DNA of 64,000 nucleotides from the NCBI RefSeq assembly GCF_900108405.1, contig NZ_FNXG01000001.1:310001-374000 (forward strand), in the 5' to 3' direction. Origin of the DNA: Paracoccus alkenifer (GTDB lineage Bacteria; Pseudomonadota; Alphaproteobacteria; Rhodobacterales; Rhodobacteraceae). The position numbers and the translations under genes are program-made. This document shows positions 16,525 to 24,246 of this stretch, one piece after another. A model generated the notes under the pieces. It was not told where the DNA came from. It made no database searches and saw only the letters and a list, made by a program, of their open reading frames with translations. Every line of letters begins with the position of its first letter. The first letter of the stretch is position 1.

Positions 16525-17516
16525 CCCCCCGCCCCGACAATATCCTCTGCCCGACCGAGGCCGGGCTTTACTGCCCGCCGGGCGATTTCCACATCGACCC
16601 GCTGCGCCCGGTGCCGCGTGCGCTGATCACCCACGGCCATTCCGATCATGCCCGCCCCGGCCACGGCGCGGTGATGGCCACGCGCCAGACGCTGGACATC
16701 ATGGCGATCCGCCATGGCGAGGATTTCGCCGCCAGCCGGCAGGCGGCCACAGGCCCCACCCGCATCGGCGGCGTCACCGTCAGCTTTCATCCCGCCGGGC
16801 ATGTGCTGGGTTCGGCGCAGATCCTCATCACCCCGGATCGCGGCCCGCGCATCCTGGTCTCGGGCGATTACTGCCGGACCCCGAACCCCACTTGCCTGCC
16901 GTGGGAACCCGTCGCCTGCGATGTGTTCATCACCGAGGCCACATTCGGCCTGCCGGTGTTCCATCACCCCGACCCCTTGGTCGAGGCCGGGCGGCTGCTG
17001 GCCAGCATGGCCGAGTTTCCCGACCGCCCGCATCTGGTCGGCGCCTATGCCCTGGGCAAGGCGCAACGGATGATCGCGCTGGCCCGGGCCGCCGGCCATG
17101 ACGCGCCCATCGCCATTCACGGCGCCTTGCAGCCTCTGTGCGATTACCATGTCGCGCAGGGCATCGGGCTTGGCCCGCTGGTCCCGGCGTCAGATCCGGG
17201 CGGCGCGCGGCTGATCCTCGCCCCGCCCTCGGCCTTTGCCTCCCCCTGGGTGCAGCGGTTCCGCGACCCGGTGCTGGCCTATGCCTCGGGGTGGATGACG
17301 GTGCGCGCCCGCGCCCGCAGCCGCGGGATCGAGCTGCCGCTGGTCATCAGCGATCACGCGGACTGGCCGGCGCTGACCGCCACCATCCGCGAACTGGCCC
17401 CGCAAGAGGTCTGGATCACCCACGGGGCCGAGGACGGGCTGCTGCGCTGGTGCGAGCTGAACGCCATTCCCGCCCGCCCGCTGCGGCTGGTCGGCTACGA
17501 GGACGAGCCGGAATGA
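16521..17516 (+). CDS. Ligase-associated DNA exonuclease, metallo-beta-lactamase/beta-CASP fold
   Basis: 331 residues from ATG 16521. Metal-binding motif THGHSDHARPG near the N terminus, further metal ligands in PAGHVLGS, VSGDYC and a late SDHAD, as in the SNM1/CPSF-like exonucleases linked to bacterial ATP-dependent ligases (Lex). A longer frame to 16410 is poor (GTG, no ribosome site). It is first of four genes lex-lig-lhr-pdeM that overlap or nearly overlap. In such operons it is thought to process damaged DNA ends before ligation, including crosslink damage. Confidence 0.92.
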   Translation: MTPRPDNILCPTEAGLYCPPGDFHIDPLRPVPRALITHGHSDHARPGHGAVMATRQTLDIMAIRHGEDFAASRQAATGPTRIGGVTVSFHPAGHVLGSAQILITPDRGPRILVSGDYCRTPNPTCLPWEPVACDVFITEATFGLPVFHHPDPLVEAGRLLASMAEFPDRPHLVGAYALGKAQRMIALARAAGHDAPIAIHGALQPLCDYHVAQGIGLGPLVPASDPGGARLILAPPSAFASPWVQRFRDPVLAYASGWMTVRARARSRGIELPLVISDHADWPALTATIRELAPQEVWITHGAEDGLLRWCELNAIPARPLRLVGYEDEPE

Positions 17517-19063
17517 AAGCCTTTGCCCGCCTGCTGGAACGGCTGGCATTTACCCCCGGCCGCAATGCCAAGCTGACCATCCTGTCGCATTACCTGCACG
17601 ACACCCCCGACCCCGACCGGGGCTGGGCGCTGGCGGCGCTGACCGGGACGCTGGATCTGCGGCAGATGTCGCCCAGCCTGCTCAAAGGACTGGCGGCCGA
17701 GCGGGTGGACGCGCAGCTTTTCGCGCTGTCTTATGATTTCGTCGGCGATCTGGCCGAAACCATCGCGCTGATCTGGCCAGCCGAGCCGGCCACCGGCCCC
17801 GAGGTTTCCCTGTCGCAGGCCGTCTCGCTGCTGCGCGAAACCGGCAAGCTGTCGCTGCCCGGCGTGATCGCGGGGCTTCTGGATATTTTGACCCCGCCCG
17901 AGCGGCTGGCGCTGTTGAAACTGGCCACGGGCAATCTGCGGGTGGGGGTGTCGGCCCGGCTGGCGCGTGTCGCGCTGGCCATGGGCAGCCCCCGTTCCGT
18001 GGACGAGATCGAGGAAATCTGGCACGGGATGCAGCCGCCGTTCCTGCCTCTTTTCGCGTGGCTGCGGGGCGGCCCGCTGCCGCCGCCCGTTGCCGCGCCG
18101 TTCCGCCCGGTGATGCTGTCCACCCCGGTCACGCCTGCCGAACTGGCGGCGCTGGACCCTGCCGACCATGTGGCCGAATGGAAATGGGACGGGATCCGCG
18201 TGCAGGCGGTGTCCGAGGGTGGCCAGCGCCGGCTTTATTCCCGCACCGGCGAGGAAATCGGCGCGGCCTTTCCCGACCTGCTGGCCGCGATGGATTTCGA
18301 GGGCGCGCTGGACGGCGAATTGCTGGTCCGGCGCGGCGACGACATCGCCCCCTTTGCCGATCTGCAAAAGCGCCTGAACCGCAAGACCGTCGGGCGCGCG
18401 CTGCTGCAAAGCCATCCGGCGGCGCTGCGGCTTTACGACATGCTGACCTGGCAGGGCCGCGATCTGCGCCCGCTGCCGCTGACCGAGCGCCGCGCCGCGC
18501 TTGAGGCCGCATCTCTGGACCCCGCCCGCATCGACCTGTCACCGCTGCTGCCGTTCACCTCGTGGGATGACCTGGCCGCCCTGCGCGCAGCCCCCCATGC
18601 GGCGGTGATCGAGGGGGTGATGATCAAACGCCGCGATGCGCCCTATCTGGCCGGGCGCCCGCGCGGCCCGTGGTTCAAGTGGAAACGCGACCCGATGGTG
18701 GTCGATGCGGTGCTGATCTATGCGCAAAGCGGGCATGGCAAACGCTCGGGGTTTTTCAGCGACTTCACCTTTGGCCTGTGGGACGGGGGCGATCTGGTCC
18801 CGGTCGGCAAGGCGTATTTCGGCTTTACCGACGAGGAACTGCGCGAGCTGGACCGTTTCGTGCGCAAGAACACCACCCGGCGTTTCGGCCCCGTGCGCCA
18901 GCTGGCGCCGAAACTGGTCGTCGAGGTGGCGTTCGAGGGGCTGAACGTCTCGACCCGCCACCGCTCGGGGCTTGCGATGCGGTTCCCGCGCATCGCCCGC
19001 ATCCGCTGGGACAAGCCCGCGGCCGAGGCCGACCGGCTGGACAGCCTGCGGGCGATGCTGTGA
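17513..19063 (+). CDS. ATP-dependent DNA ligase of the repair-associated (LigB/cisplatin-response) type
   Basis: 516 residues. The ATG overlaps the lex stop as ATGA. Residues 1-190 form the helical DNA-binding domain (LTILSHYL...LRQMSPSLLKGLA). The adenylation motif is EWKWDGIRVQ, with the catalytic Lys in KWDG, followed by SRTGEEI, FEGALDGELLV, EGVMIKRRDAPY and WFKWKRDP (motifs III-V). It seals nicks using ATP, in addition to the essential NAD-dependent LigA, which is not in this window. Operon with lex, the Lhr-type helicase and pdeM defines the DNA-damage-response ligase family. Confidence 0.95.
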   Translation: MKAFARLLERLAFTPGRNAKLTILSHYLHDTPDPDRGWALAALTGTLDLRQMSPSLLKGLAAERVDAQLFALSYDFVGDLAETIALIWPAEPATGPEVSLSQAVSLLRETGKLSLPGVIAGLLDILTPPERLALLKLATGNLRVGVSARLARVALAMGSPRSVDEIEEIWHGMQPPFLPLFAWLRGGPLPPPVAAPFRPVMLSTPVTPAELAALDPADHVAEWKWDGIRVQAVSEGGQRRLYSRTGEEIGAAFPDLLAAMDFEGALDGELLVRRGDDIAPFADLQKRLNRKTVGRALLQSHPAALRLYDMLTWQGRDLRPLPLTERRAALEAASLDPARIDLSPLLPFTSWDDLAALRAAPHAAVIEGVMIKRRDAPYLAGRPRGPWFKWKRDPMVVDAVLIYAQSGHGKRSGFFSDFTFGLWDGGDLVPVGKAYFGFTDEELRELDRFVRKNTTRRFGPVRQLAPKLVVEVAFEGLNVSTRHRSGLAMRFPRIARIRWDKPAAEADRLDSLRAML

Positions 19064-21462
19064 CCGGCCTGCCCCCGCTGTTCGCCGACTGGTTCGCCGG
19101 CCACGGCTGGCAGCCCCATCCCCACCAGCTTGCGCTGCTGGGGGCTGCGCAGGATACGCTGCTGATCGCCCCCACCGGCGGCGGCAAGACGCTGGCGGGG
19201 TTCCTGCCCTCGCTGGTGGAGCTGCATCTGACCGGCGCACGGGGGATGCACACGCTTTACGTCTCGCCGCTCAAGGCGCTGACGGCGGATGTGGCGCGCA
19301 ATCTGGCGCGGCCGATCGAACAGATGGGGCTGGCGATCCGCTTGGGCGACCGCACCGGCGACACCCCCGAAAGCCAGCGCCGCCGCCAGCGCGCCGACCC
19401 CCCGGAAATCCTGCTGACCACCCCGGAATCGCTGGCGCTGATGCTGTCCTGGCCCGAGGCGCCGCGGCTGTTTTCCGGGCTGCGCCGGGTGGTGCTGGAC
19501 GAATTGCACGCGCTGGCGGAATCGAAACGCGGCGACCAGCTGATGCTGGGGCTTGCCCGCCTGCGCCACCTTGCGCCGGGGCTGGCCGCCACCGGCCTGT
19601 CGGCCACGGTCGAGGATCCGCAGGCGCTGGCCCGCTTCATGGGCGGGGCGGCGGTGATCGAGGCGGACCCCGGCCCCGCCCCCGACATCGCGTTGCTGCC
19701 CACAAGCCGGCCGCCGCCATGGTCCGGCGGCGGCGGGCGCCATGCGGTGCCCGACGTGCTGGACGCGGTGGCGGGCGCGCGCACCACCATCATCTTTCTC
19801 AACACCCGCGCGCAGGCGGAGCTGTTCTTTCAGGCGATCTGGGCCGCCAATGACGACAACCTGCCCATCGGGCTGCATCACGGCGCCTTGTCGCGCGAGG
19901 CCCGCCTGCGGGTCGAGGCCGCGATGGCCGCGGGCGCCCTGCGCGCGGTGGTGGCCACGTCCAGCCTTGATCTCGGCATCGACTGGGGCGATGTGGATCT
20001 GGTGATCCAGGTCGGCGCGCCGCGCAACATCAAGCGGCTGGTGCAGCGGATCGGGCGCGCCAACCACCGCTATAACGCGCCGTCCCGCGCCCGTATCGTC
20101 GCCGCCAACCGTTTCGAGGTGATCGAATGCGTCGCCGCGCTTGAGGCAGTGCGCGCGGGCGATCTGGACGGAGAGCCGCGCGGCCCCGGCCCGCTTGATG
20201 TGCTGATCCAGCATATCCTGCTGACCGCCTGCGCCGGCCCCTTTGATGCCGACCGGCTTTATGCCGAGGTTCGCAGCGCCGGCCCCTATGCCGCCCTGAG
20301 CCGCGCCGATTTCGATGCCTGCATGGATTTCGCGGCCACCGGCGGCTATGCGCTGCGCGCCTATGACCGCTGGCAGCGGCTGGTTCTGCGCGACGGATGC
20401 TGGCAGTTGCGCGACCCCCGCAGCGCCCGCGACCTGCGCATGAATATCGGCACCATCACCGAGTCCGAAAAGCTCAAGGTCCGCCGCCGGGGCCGGGGCG
20501 GTGCCACGCTGGGCGAGATCGAGGAAAGCTTTGCCGCCAGCCTGACCCCGGGCGACAGCTTTCTGCTGGGCGGGCAGGTGCTGCGCTATGACCGGCTGCG
20601 CGAACTGGTGGTCGAGGTCACCCCCGCCCCCGGCCGCGAGCCCAGGATCGCCGTCTACTCGGGGCTGAAATTCGCCACCTCGACCGAGCTTTCCCAGCGG
20701 ATGCTGGCGATCATCGCCGACCCGAACCGCCACCGCGACCTGCCCGCGGACATCCGCGCCTGGCTGGAGCTTCAGGCCGAGGTCAGCGCCCTGCCCCGCC
20801 CCGGCACCCTGCTGTGCGAGACCTTTCCCCGCGCCGATCGCTGGCATCTGGTGATCTACGGCTTTGCCGGCCGCAACGCCCACCAGACGTTGGGGCTGCT
20901 GGTCACGCGGCAGATGGAAAACGCGGGTCTTGCGCCGCTGGGGTTTCTGGCAACCGACCACGCGCTGCTCGTGACCTCGCTCGGCCGGGTGGGGGACGCC
21001 GCATCGCTGCTCAGCGCACCGACGCTGGAACAGGGGCTGGACGACTGGCTGGCGGCAAGCTCGCTGATGAAACGCAGCTTTCGCGCGGTGGCGACCATCG
21101 CCGGGCTGATCCAGCGCAACCGGCCCGGCGCGCGCAAGACCGGGCGGCAGGCGACATTTTCCAGCGACATCATCCACGACACGCTGCGCCGCCACGACCC
21201 GGACCATATTCTGTTGCGCGCCACGCGCGAGGAAACGCGCCGCGGGCTTGTGGATTTCGACCGCATCTCTGAAATGCTGCTGCGCAATCCCCATATCGAG
21301 CTGCGCCAGCTTGACCGGGTGTCGCCGCTGGCCGCGCCGCTGCTGCTGGAAATGGGCCGGGTCCGGCTGGGCGGCTCGGGCCACGAAAGGCTGGCGGAAA
21401 AGATGGCGCAGGATCTGATGGCGGCTGCGGGACTGGACAGGCTGACGAATGACAAGGGCTGA
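19060..21462 (+). CDS. Ligase-associated DExH-box helicase, Lhr family
   Basis: 800 residues. The GTG start overlaps the ligase stop as GTGA; the frame stays open upstream but inside the ligase gene. Motifs: Walker A APTGGGKT, TTPESLALML (Ib), LDELHALAE (II, DELH), TGLSATVED (III), then the second RecA domain with TTIIFLNTRAQAE (IV), VVATSSLDLGIDWG (V) and QRIGRANHR (VI). A large C-terminal Lhr-core region follows from about residue 400. It lacks the extra C-terminal half of the 1,500-residue E. coli Lhr, which is normal for the ligase-associated subfamily. Likely unwinds or remodels repair substrates for the neighbouring nucleases and ligase. Confidence 0.94.
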   Translation: MTGLPPLFADWFAGHGWQPHPHQLALLGAAQDTLLIAPTGGGKTLAGFLPSLVELHLTGARGMHTLYVSPLKALTADVARNLARPIEQMGLAIRLGDRTGDTPESQRRRQRADPPEILLTTPESLALMLSWPEAPRLFSGLRRVVLDELHALAESKRGDQLMLGLARLRHLAPGLAATGLSATVEDPQALARFMGGAAVIEADPGPAPDIALLPTSRPPPWSGGGGRHAVPDVLDAVAGARTTIIFLNTRAQAELFFQAIWAANDDNLPIGLHHGALSREARLRVEAAMAAGALRAVVATSSLDLGIDWGDVDLVIQVGAPRNIKRLVQRIGRANHRYNAPSRARIVAANRFEVIECVAALEAVRAGDLDGEPRGPGPLDVLIQHILLTACAGPFDADRLYAEVRSAGPYAALSRADFDACMDFAATGGYALRAYDRWQRLVLRDGCWQLRDPRSARDLRMNIGTITESEKLKVRRRGRGGATLGEIEESFAASLTPGDSFLLGGQVLRYDRLRELVVEVTPAPGREPRIAVYSGLKFATSTELSQRMLAIIADPNRHRDLPADIRAWLELQAEVSALPRPGTLLCETFPRADRWHLVIYGFAGRNAHQTLGLLVTRQMENAGLAPLGFLATDHALLVTSLGRVGDAASLLSAPTLEQGLDDWLAASSLMKRSFRAVATIAGLIQRNRPGARKTGRQATFSSDIIHDTLRRHDPDHILLRATREETRRGLVDFDRISEMLLRNPHIELRQLDRVSPLAAPLLLEMGRVRLGGSGHERLAEKMAQDLMAAAGLDRLTNDKG

Positions 21463-22228
21463 GACATTTCCCGGCCACCCCCTGCGCTTTGCGGGCGAGG
21501 ATTTCATTGCCCGGATCTCGGGCGCGCTGTGGTGGCCGGCGGGGCGGATGCTGATCGTGTCGGACCTGCATCTGGGCCGGTCCGAGCGTTACGCAAGGCG
21601 CGGCGGGCCGCTGCTGCCGCCGTGGGAGGTCGCCGATACCCTGGACCGGCTGGCCGCCGAGATCGCGGCGCTGGACCCTGCCACCGTGGTGTCGCTGGGC
21701 GATGCCTTCGACGACGATCATGCGGCCGGGGCAATGGCCCCCGAGGCATTGGCGCGGATTCGCGCGCTGGCCGCGGGGCGCGACTGGCTGTGGATCAGCG
21801 GCAACCACGACCGCAACGCCCCCGGCCCCGGTTTCCCCGGACGCGGCGCCGGCTGTGTTCACGGCCCCTTCACCCTGCGCCACGAAGCTGGCCACGGGGC
21901 TGGGCCGGGGGCTGGGCCGGGCGCCGGGCCGGAGCCGGCGCGGGGGCCGGACATCTCGGGGCACCTGCACCCGGCGATCCGGCTGGCCGGCCGCAGCTGG
22001 CGCTGTTTCGCGCTGGGACGGGAACATCTGATCCTGCCGGCCTTTGGCACCTATACCGGCGGGCTGGACATCCGCGACCCCGTATTCCGCAGGCTGGCAG
22101 GCGGCGGCATCGCCATCGCCTGCTCGCCCCGAAACATCACCGTCCCGATCCCCGCCGGCACCCGCGCCGTTGACGGATTGCCCGCACCGCGGCCGGCCGG
22201 CGCGGGGTGGTCCGCGGACGGGTGGTGA
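21449..22228 (+). CDS. pdeM: Ligase-associated metallophosphoesterase (DNA end-processing), PdeM family
   Basis: 259 residues, overlapping the helicase gene by 14 bp. Calcineurin-like phosphoesterase motifs: SDLHLGRSE, LGDAFDDDH, GNHDRN and SGHLHPA, giving the two-metal site. Near residue 150, before the last motif, lies a low-complexity AGPGAGPGAGP insert encoded by three 12-bp units at 21896-21931. The protein closes the lex-lig-lhr-pdeM operon. The C-terminal 30 residues are Pro/Gly-rich and may be poorly conserved. Confidence 0.93.
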   Translation: MTRAETFPGHPLRFAGEDFIARISGALWWPAGRMLIVSDLHLGRSERYARRGGPLLPPWEVADTLDRLAAEIAALDPATVVSLGDAFDDDHAAGAMAPEALARIRALAAGRDWLWISGNHDRNAPGPGFPGRGAGCVHGPFTLRHEAGHGAGPGAGPGAGPEPARGPDISGHLHPAIRLAGRSWRCFALGREHLILPAFGTYTGGLDIRDPVFRRLAGGGIAIACSPRNITVPIPAGTRAVDGLPAPRPAGAGWSADGW

Positions 22229-22326
22229 CGCAGCAGCGGGCCGGCGTCCGGCCTTGCAGACGTGCCGTGCCGTCCCCCCGGTCGCCTTTACCGCGTCGCC
22301 GTCACCGCATTACAGGTGGCCGGCGC

Positions 22327-23451
22327 CTAGAGATTGCGGGCGATGACCAGGCGCTGCACCTCGCTGGTGCCTTCGTAGATCTGGCACACCCGCACGTCGC
22401 GATAGATGCGCTCGACCGGGTAATCGGCCAGATAGCCATAGCCGCCATGGATCTGGATCGCCGCCGAACAGATTTTCTCCGCCATTTCCGTGGCGAAAAG
22501 CTTGGCCATGCTGGCCTCGGTCAGGCAGGGCTTGCCGGCCTCGCGCAGCATGGCCGCGCGCAGCATCAGCAGCCGGGCCGCGTCGATCTGCACCGCCATG
22601 TCGGCCAGCTTGAAGGCCACGGCCTGATGCTCGATGATCGGCCGGCCAAAGGTGATGCGTTCGCGCGCATAGGCCAGCGCGGCCTCATAGGCGCCACGCG
22701 CCATGCCGATCGCCTGCGCGGCGATGCCGATGCGCCCGCCTTCGAGGTTCGACAGCGCGATGCGATAGCCCTGCCCCTCTTGGCCCAGCAGGTTCTCGGC
22801 CGGCACCCGCATCTCGGTGAACGCCAGCGCGCAGGTGTCCGAGCCGTGCTGCCCCAGTTTCCGCTCGACGGAAACCACCTCGTATCCGGGGGTGTCGGTG
22901 GGGACGATGAATGCCGAGATGCCTTTCTTGCCGGCCGAGGCATCCGTCACCGCGAACACGATCACCACCTGCCCGTTCTTGCCCGAGGTGATGAACTGCT
23001 TGGCCCCGTCGATGACGTAATGATCGCCCTCGCGCCGCGCCTTGGTGCGCAGGTTCGAGGCGTCCGAGCCGGCATGGGGCTCGGTCAGGGCAAAGCCGCC
23101 GATCCATTCGCCGCTGGCCATGCGGGGCAGGAAACGCGCCTTCTGGTTTTCGGTGCCAAAGCGCAGGATCGGCACGCAGCCGACCGAGCTGTGCACCGAC
23201 ATGATGGTGGAACAGGCCCCGTCCGCCGCGGCGATTTCCTCAAGCGCCAGCGCATAGGCGACCATGCCGGTTTCCGAGCCGCCGTGGTCCTCGGGCACCA
23301 GCATTCCCAGAAAGCCCAGCTCGCCCATCTCGGTCAGCTCGTCACGCGGAAAGCGGTGCTCGCGGTCGCGCAGCGCCGCGCCGGGCGCCAGCCGGTCTTG
23401 TGCAAATTCGCGCACGGCGTCGCGGATCTGTTCCTGTTCCTCGGTCAGCAT
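22327..23451 (-). CDS. Acyl-CoA dehydrogenase (short/branched-chain type)
   Basis: 374 residues from the second of two adjacent ATGs (23449-23451), which has better spacing from AAGGAAG; the first is 23454. Typical family blocks are present: [19 protein letters not shown] (FAD and substrate contact), [70 protein letters not shown]. The Glu in IYEGTSE is the catalytic base position of short- and medium-chain enzymes. Length and motifs fit isobutyryl-, 2-methylbutyryl- or butyryl-CoA dehydrogenases; I cannot choose among them. It stands alone, facing pdeM and about 230 bp past soxG. Confidence 0.93.
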   Translation of the reverse strand: MLTEEQEQIRDAVREFAQDRLAPGAALRDREHRFPRDELTEMGELGFLGMLVPEDHGGSETGMVAYALALEEIAAADGACSTIMSVHSSVGCVPILRFGTENQKARFLPRMASGEWIGGFALTEPHAGSDASNLRTKARREGDHYVIDGAKQFITSGKNGQVVIVFAVTDASAGKKGISAFIVPTDTPGYEVVSVERKLGQHGSDTCALAFTEMRVPAENLLGQEGQGYRIALSNLEGGRIGIAAQAIGMARGAYEAALAYARERITFGRPIIEHQAVAFKLADMAVQIDAARLLMLRAAMLREAGKPCLTEASMAKLFATEMAEKICSAAIQIHGGYGYLADYPVERIYRDVRVCQIYEGTSEVQRLVIARNL

Positions 23452-23681
23452 CATGGCTTCCTTTTCATGCACCGCCCGCCGCAACCACCCGGCGCCAACG
23501 GTCCCGATGGCGATAATTTCCGGTTTGGACCTAAGCACATGCGCAGGCGTCTATCCAAGCCTTGATGGAGGTTCCCGCCGGCGCAAAGGGCGGCGCGATC
23601 CTGCCCCGCCCCCTTCGGCGCGGCGCCGCGGGCTGGTTCGACGCCGAAAACACCGTCGTCGCAACTGTCCTGATCCACGCG

Positions 23682-24233
23682 TCAGGCGGGTTCCGCCGCC
23701 AGTTCGCGCGCCCCGATGCCCATAAGGCGGGCCAGATGCGGGGCAAAGCTGTTCCAGATATCCATGCGAAAGCTGTTTTCCCCGTCGCGCCACAGCACCA
23801 CGGTGGCGCCGTCGAAAACGGTGCGGCGGCCTTCGCCCACCGGGATGGTGTCGATGTCGCGGGGACAGGCCAGCGTCAGCAGGTCGGCCGCGCGGGGGCC
23901 TTGGATCCGCAGCGTGAGCTCGCGCGCCGAGATGTCGACAAGGCTGTGGGGGTGGTCCACCCCCGCGCCGGCGGCCAGCAGGCCGGCCACGGCGTCGGCG
24001 GGGGTCAGGATCGTCCATTCGTCGGGGCCAAGGCAGATCGCCTCGATCCCGCCGCCCGCTGCCCGCTGCCCGATGCGGGTGGGCAAGCTGACGCCAAGCG
24101 CCGCCCCAAGCGCCGGCAGCGCGGCTTTGCGGGCGCGTAGCGACAGGCGGCCAGCCGCGGGCTGGACGGCGACCCGGGCGGCGGGGGTGTCCACCAGAAC
24201 GCCGGGGGTCAGCGAGGAAATTTCCATGCTCAT
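23682..24233 (-). CDS. soxG: Sarcosine oxidase gamma subunit
   Basis: 183 residues, the smallest but one subunit of heterotetrameric sarcosine oxidase, last gene of soxB-soxD-soxA-soxG and 13 bases after soxA. It resembles a shortened GcvT/aminomethyltransferase-type fold, with stretches such as EAICLGPDEWTILTP, SLVDISARELTLRIQGPRAADLL and LWRDGENSFRMDIWNSFA. In the complex it packs on the alpha subunit's folate-binding half. The 230-bp gap after it (to 23452) has no recognisable gene or terminator. Confidence 0.93.
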   Translation of the reverse strand: MSMEISSLTPGVLVDTPAARVAVQPAAGRLSLRARKAALPALGAALGVSLPTRIGQRAAGGGIEAICLGPDEWTILTPADAVAGLLAAGAGVDHPHSLVDISARELTLRIQGPRAADLLTLACPRDIDTIPVGEGRRTVFDGATVVLWRDGENSFRMDIWNSFAPHLARLMGIGARELAAEPA

Positions 24234-24246
24234 CTTTGCCTCTGCG

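Noticed and set aside
18718..21507. 929-codon minus-strand frame over the ligase and helicase genes
   Set aside because: Shadow of the Lhr-type helicase; no recognisable motif and no ribosome site.
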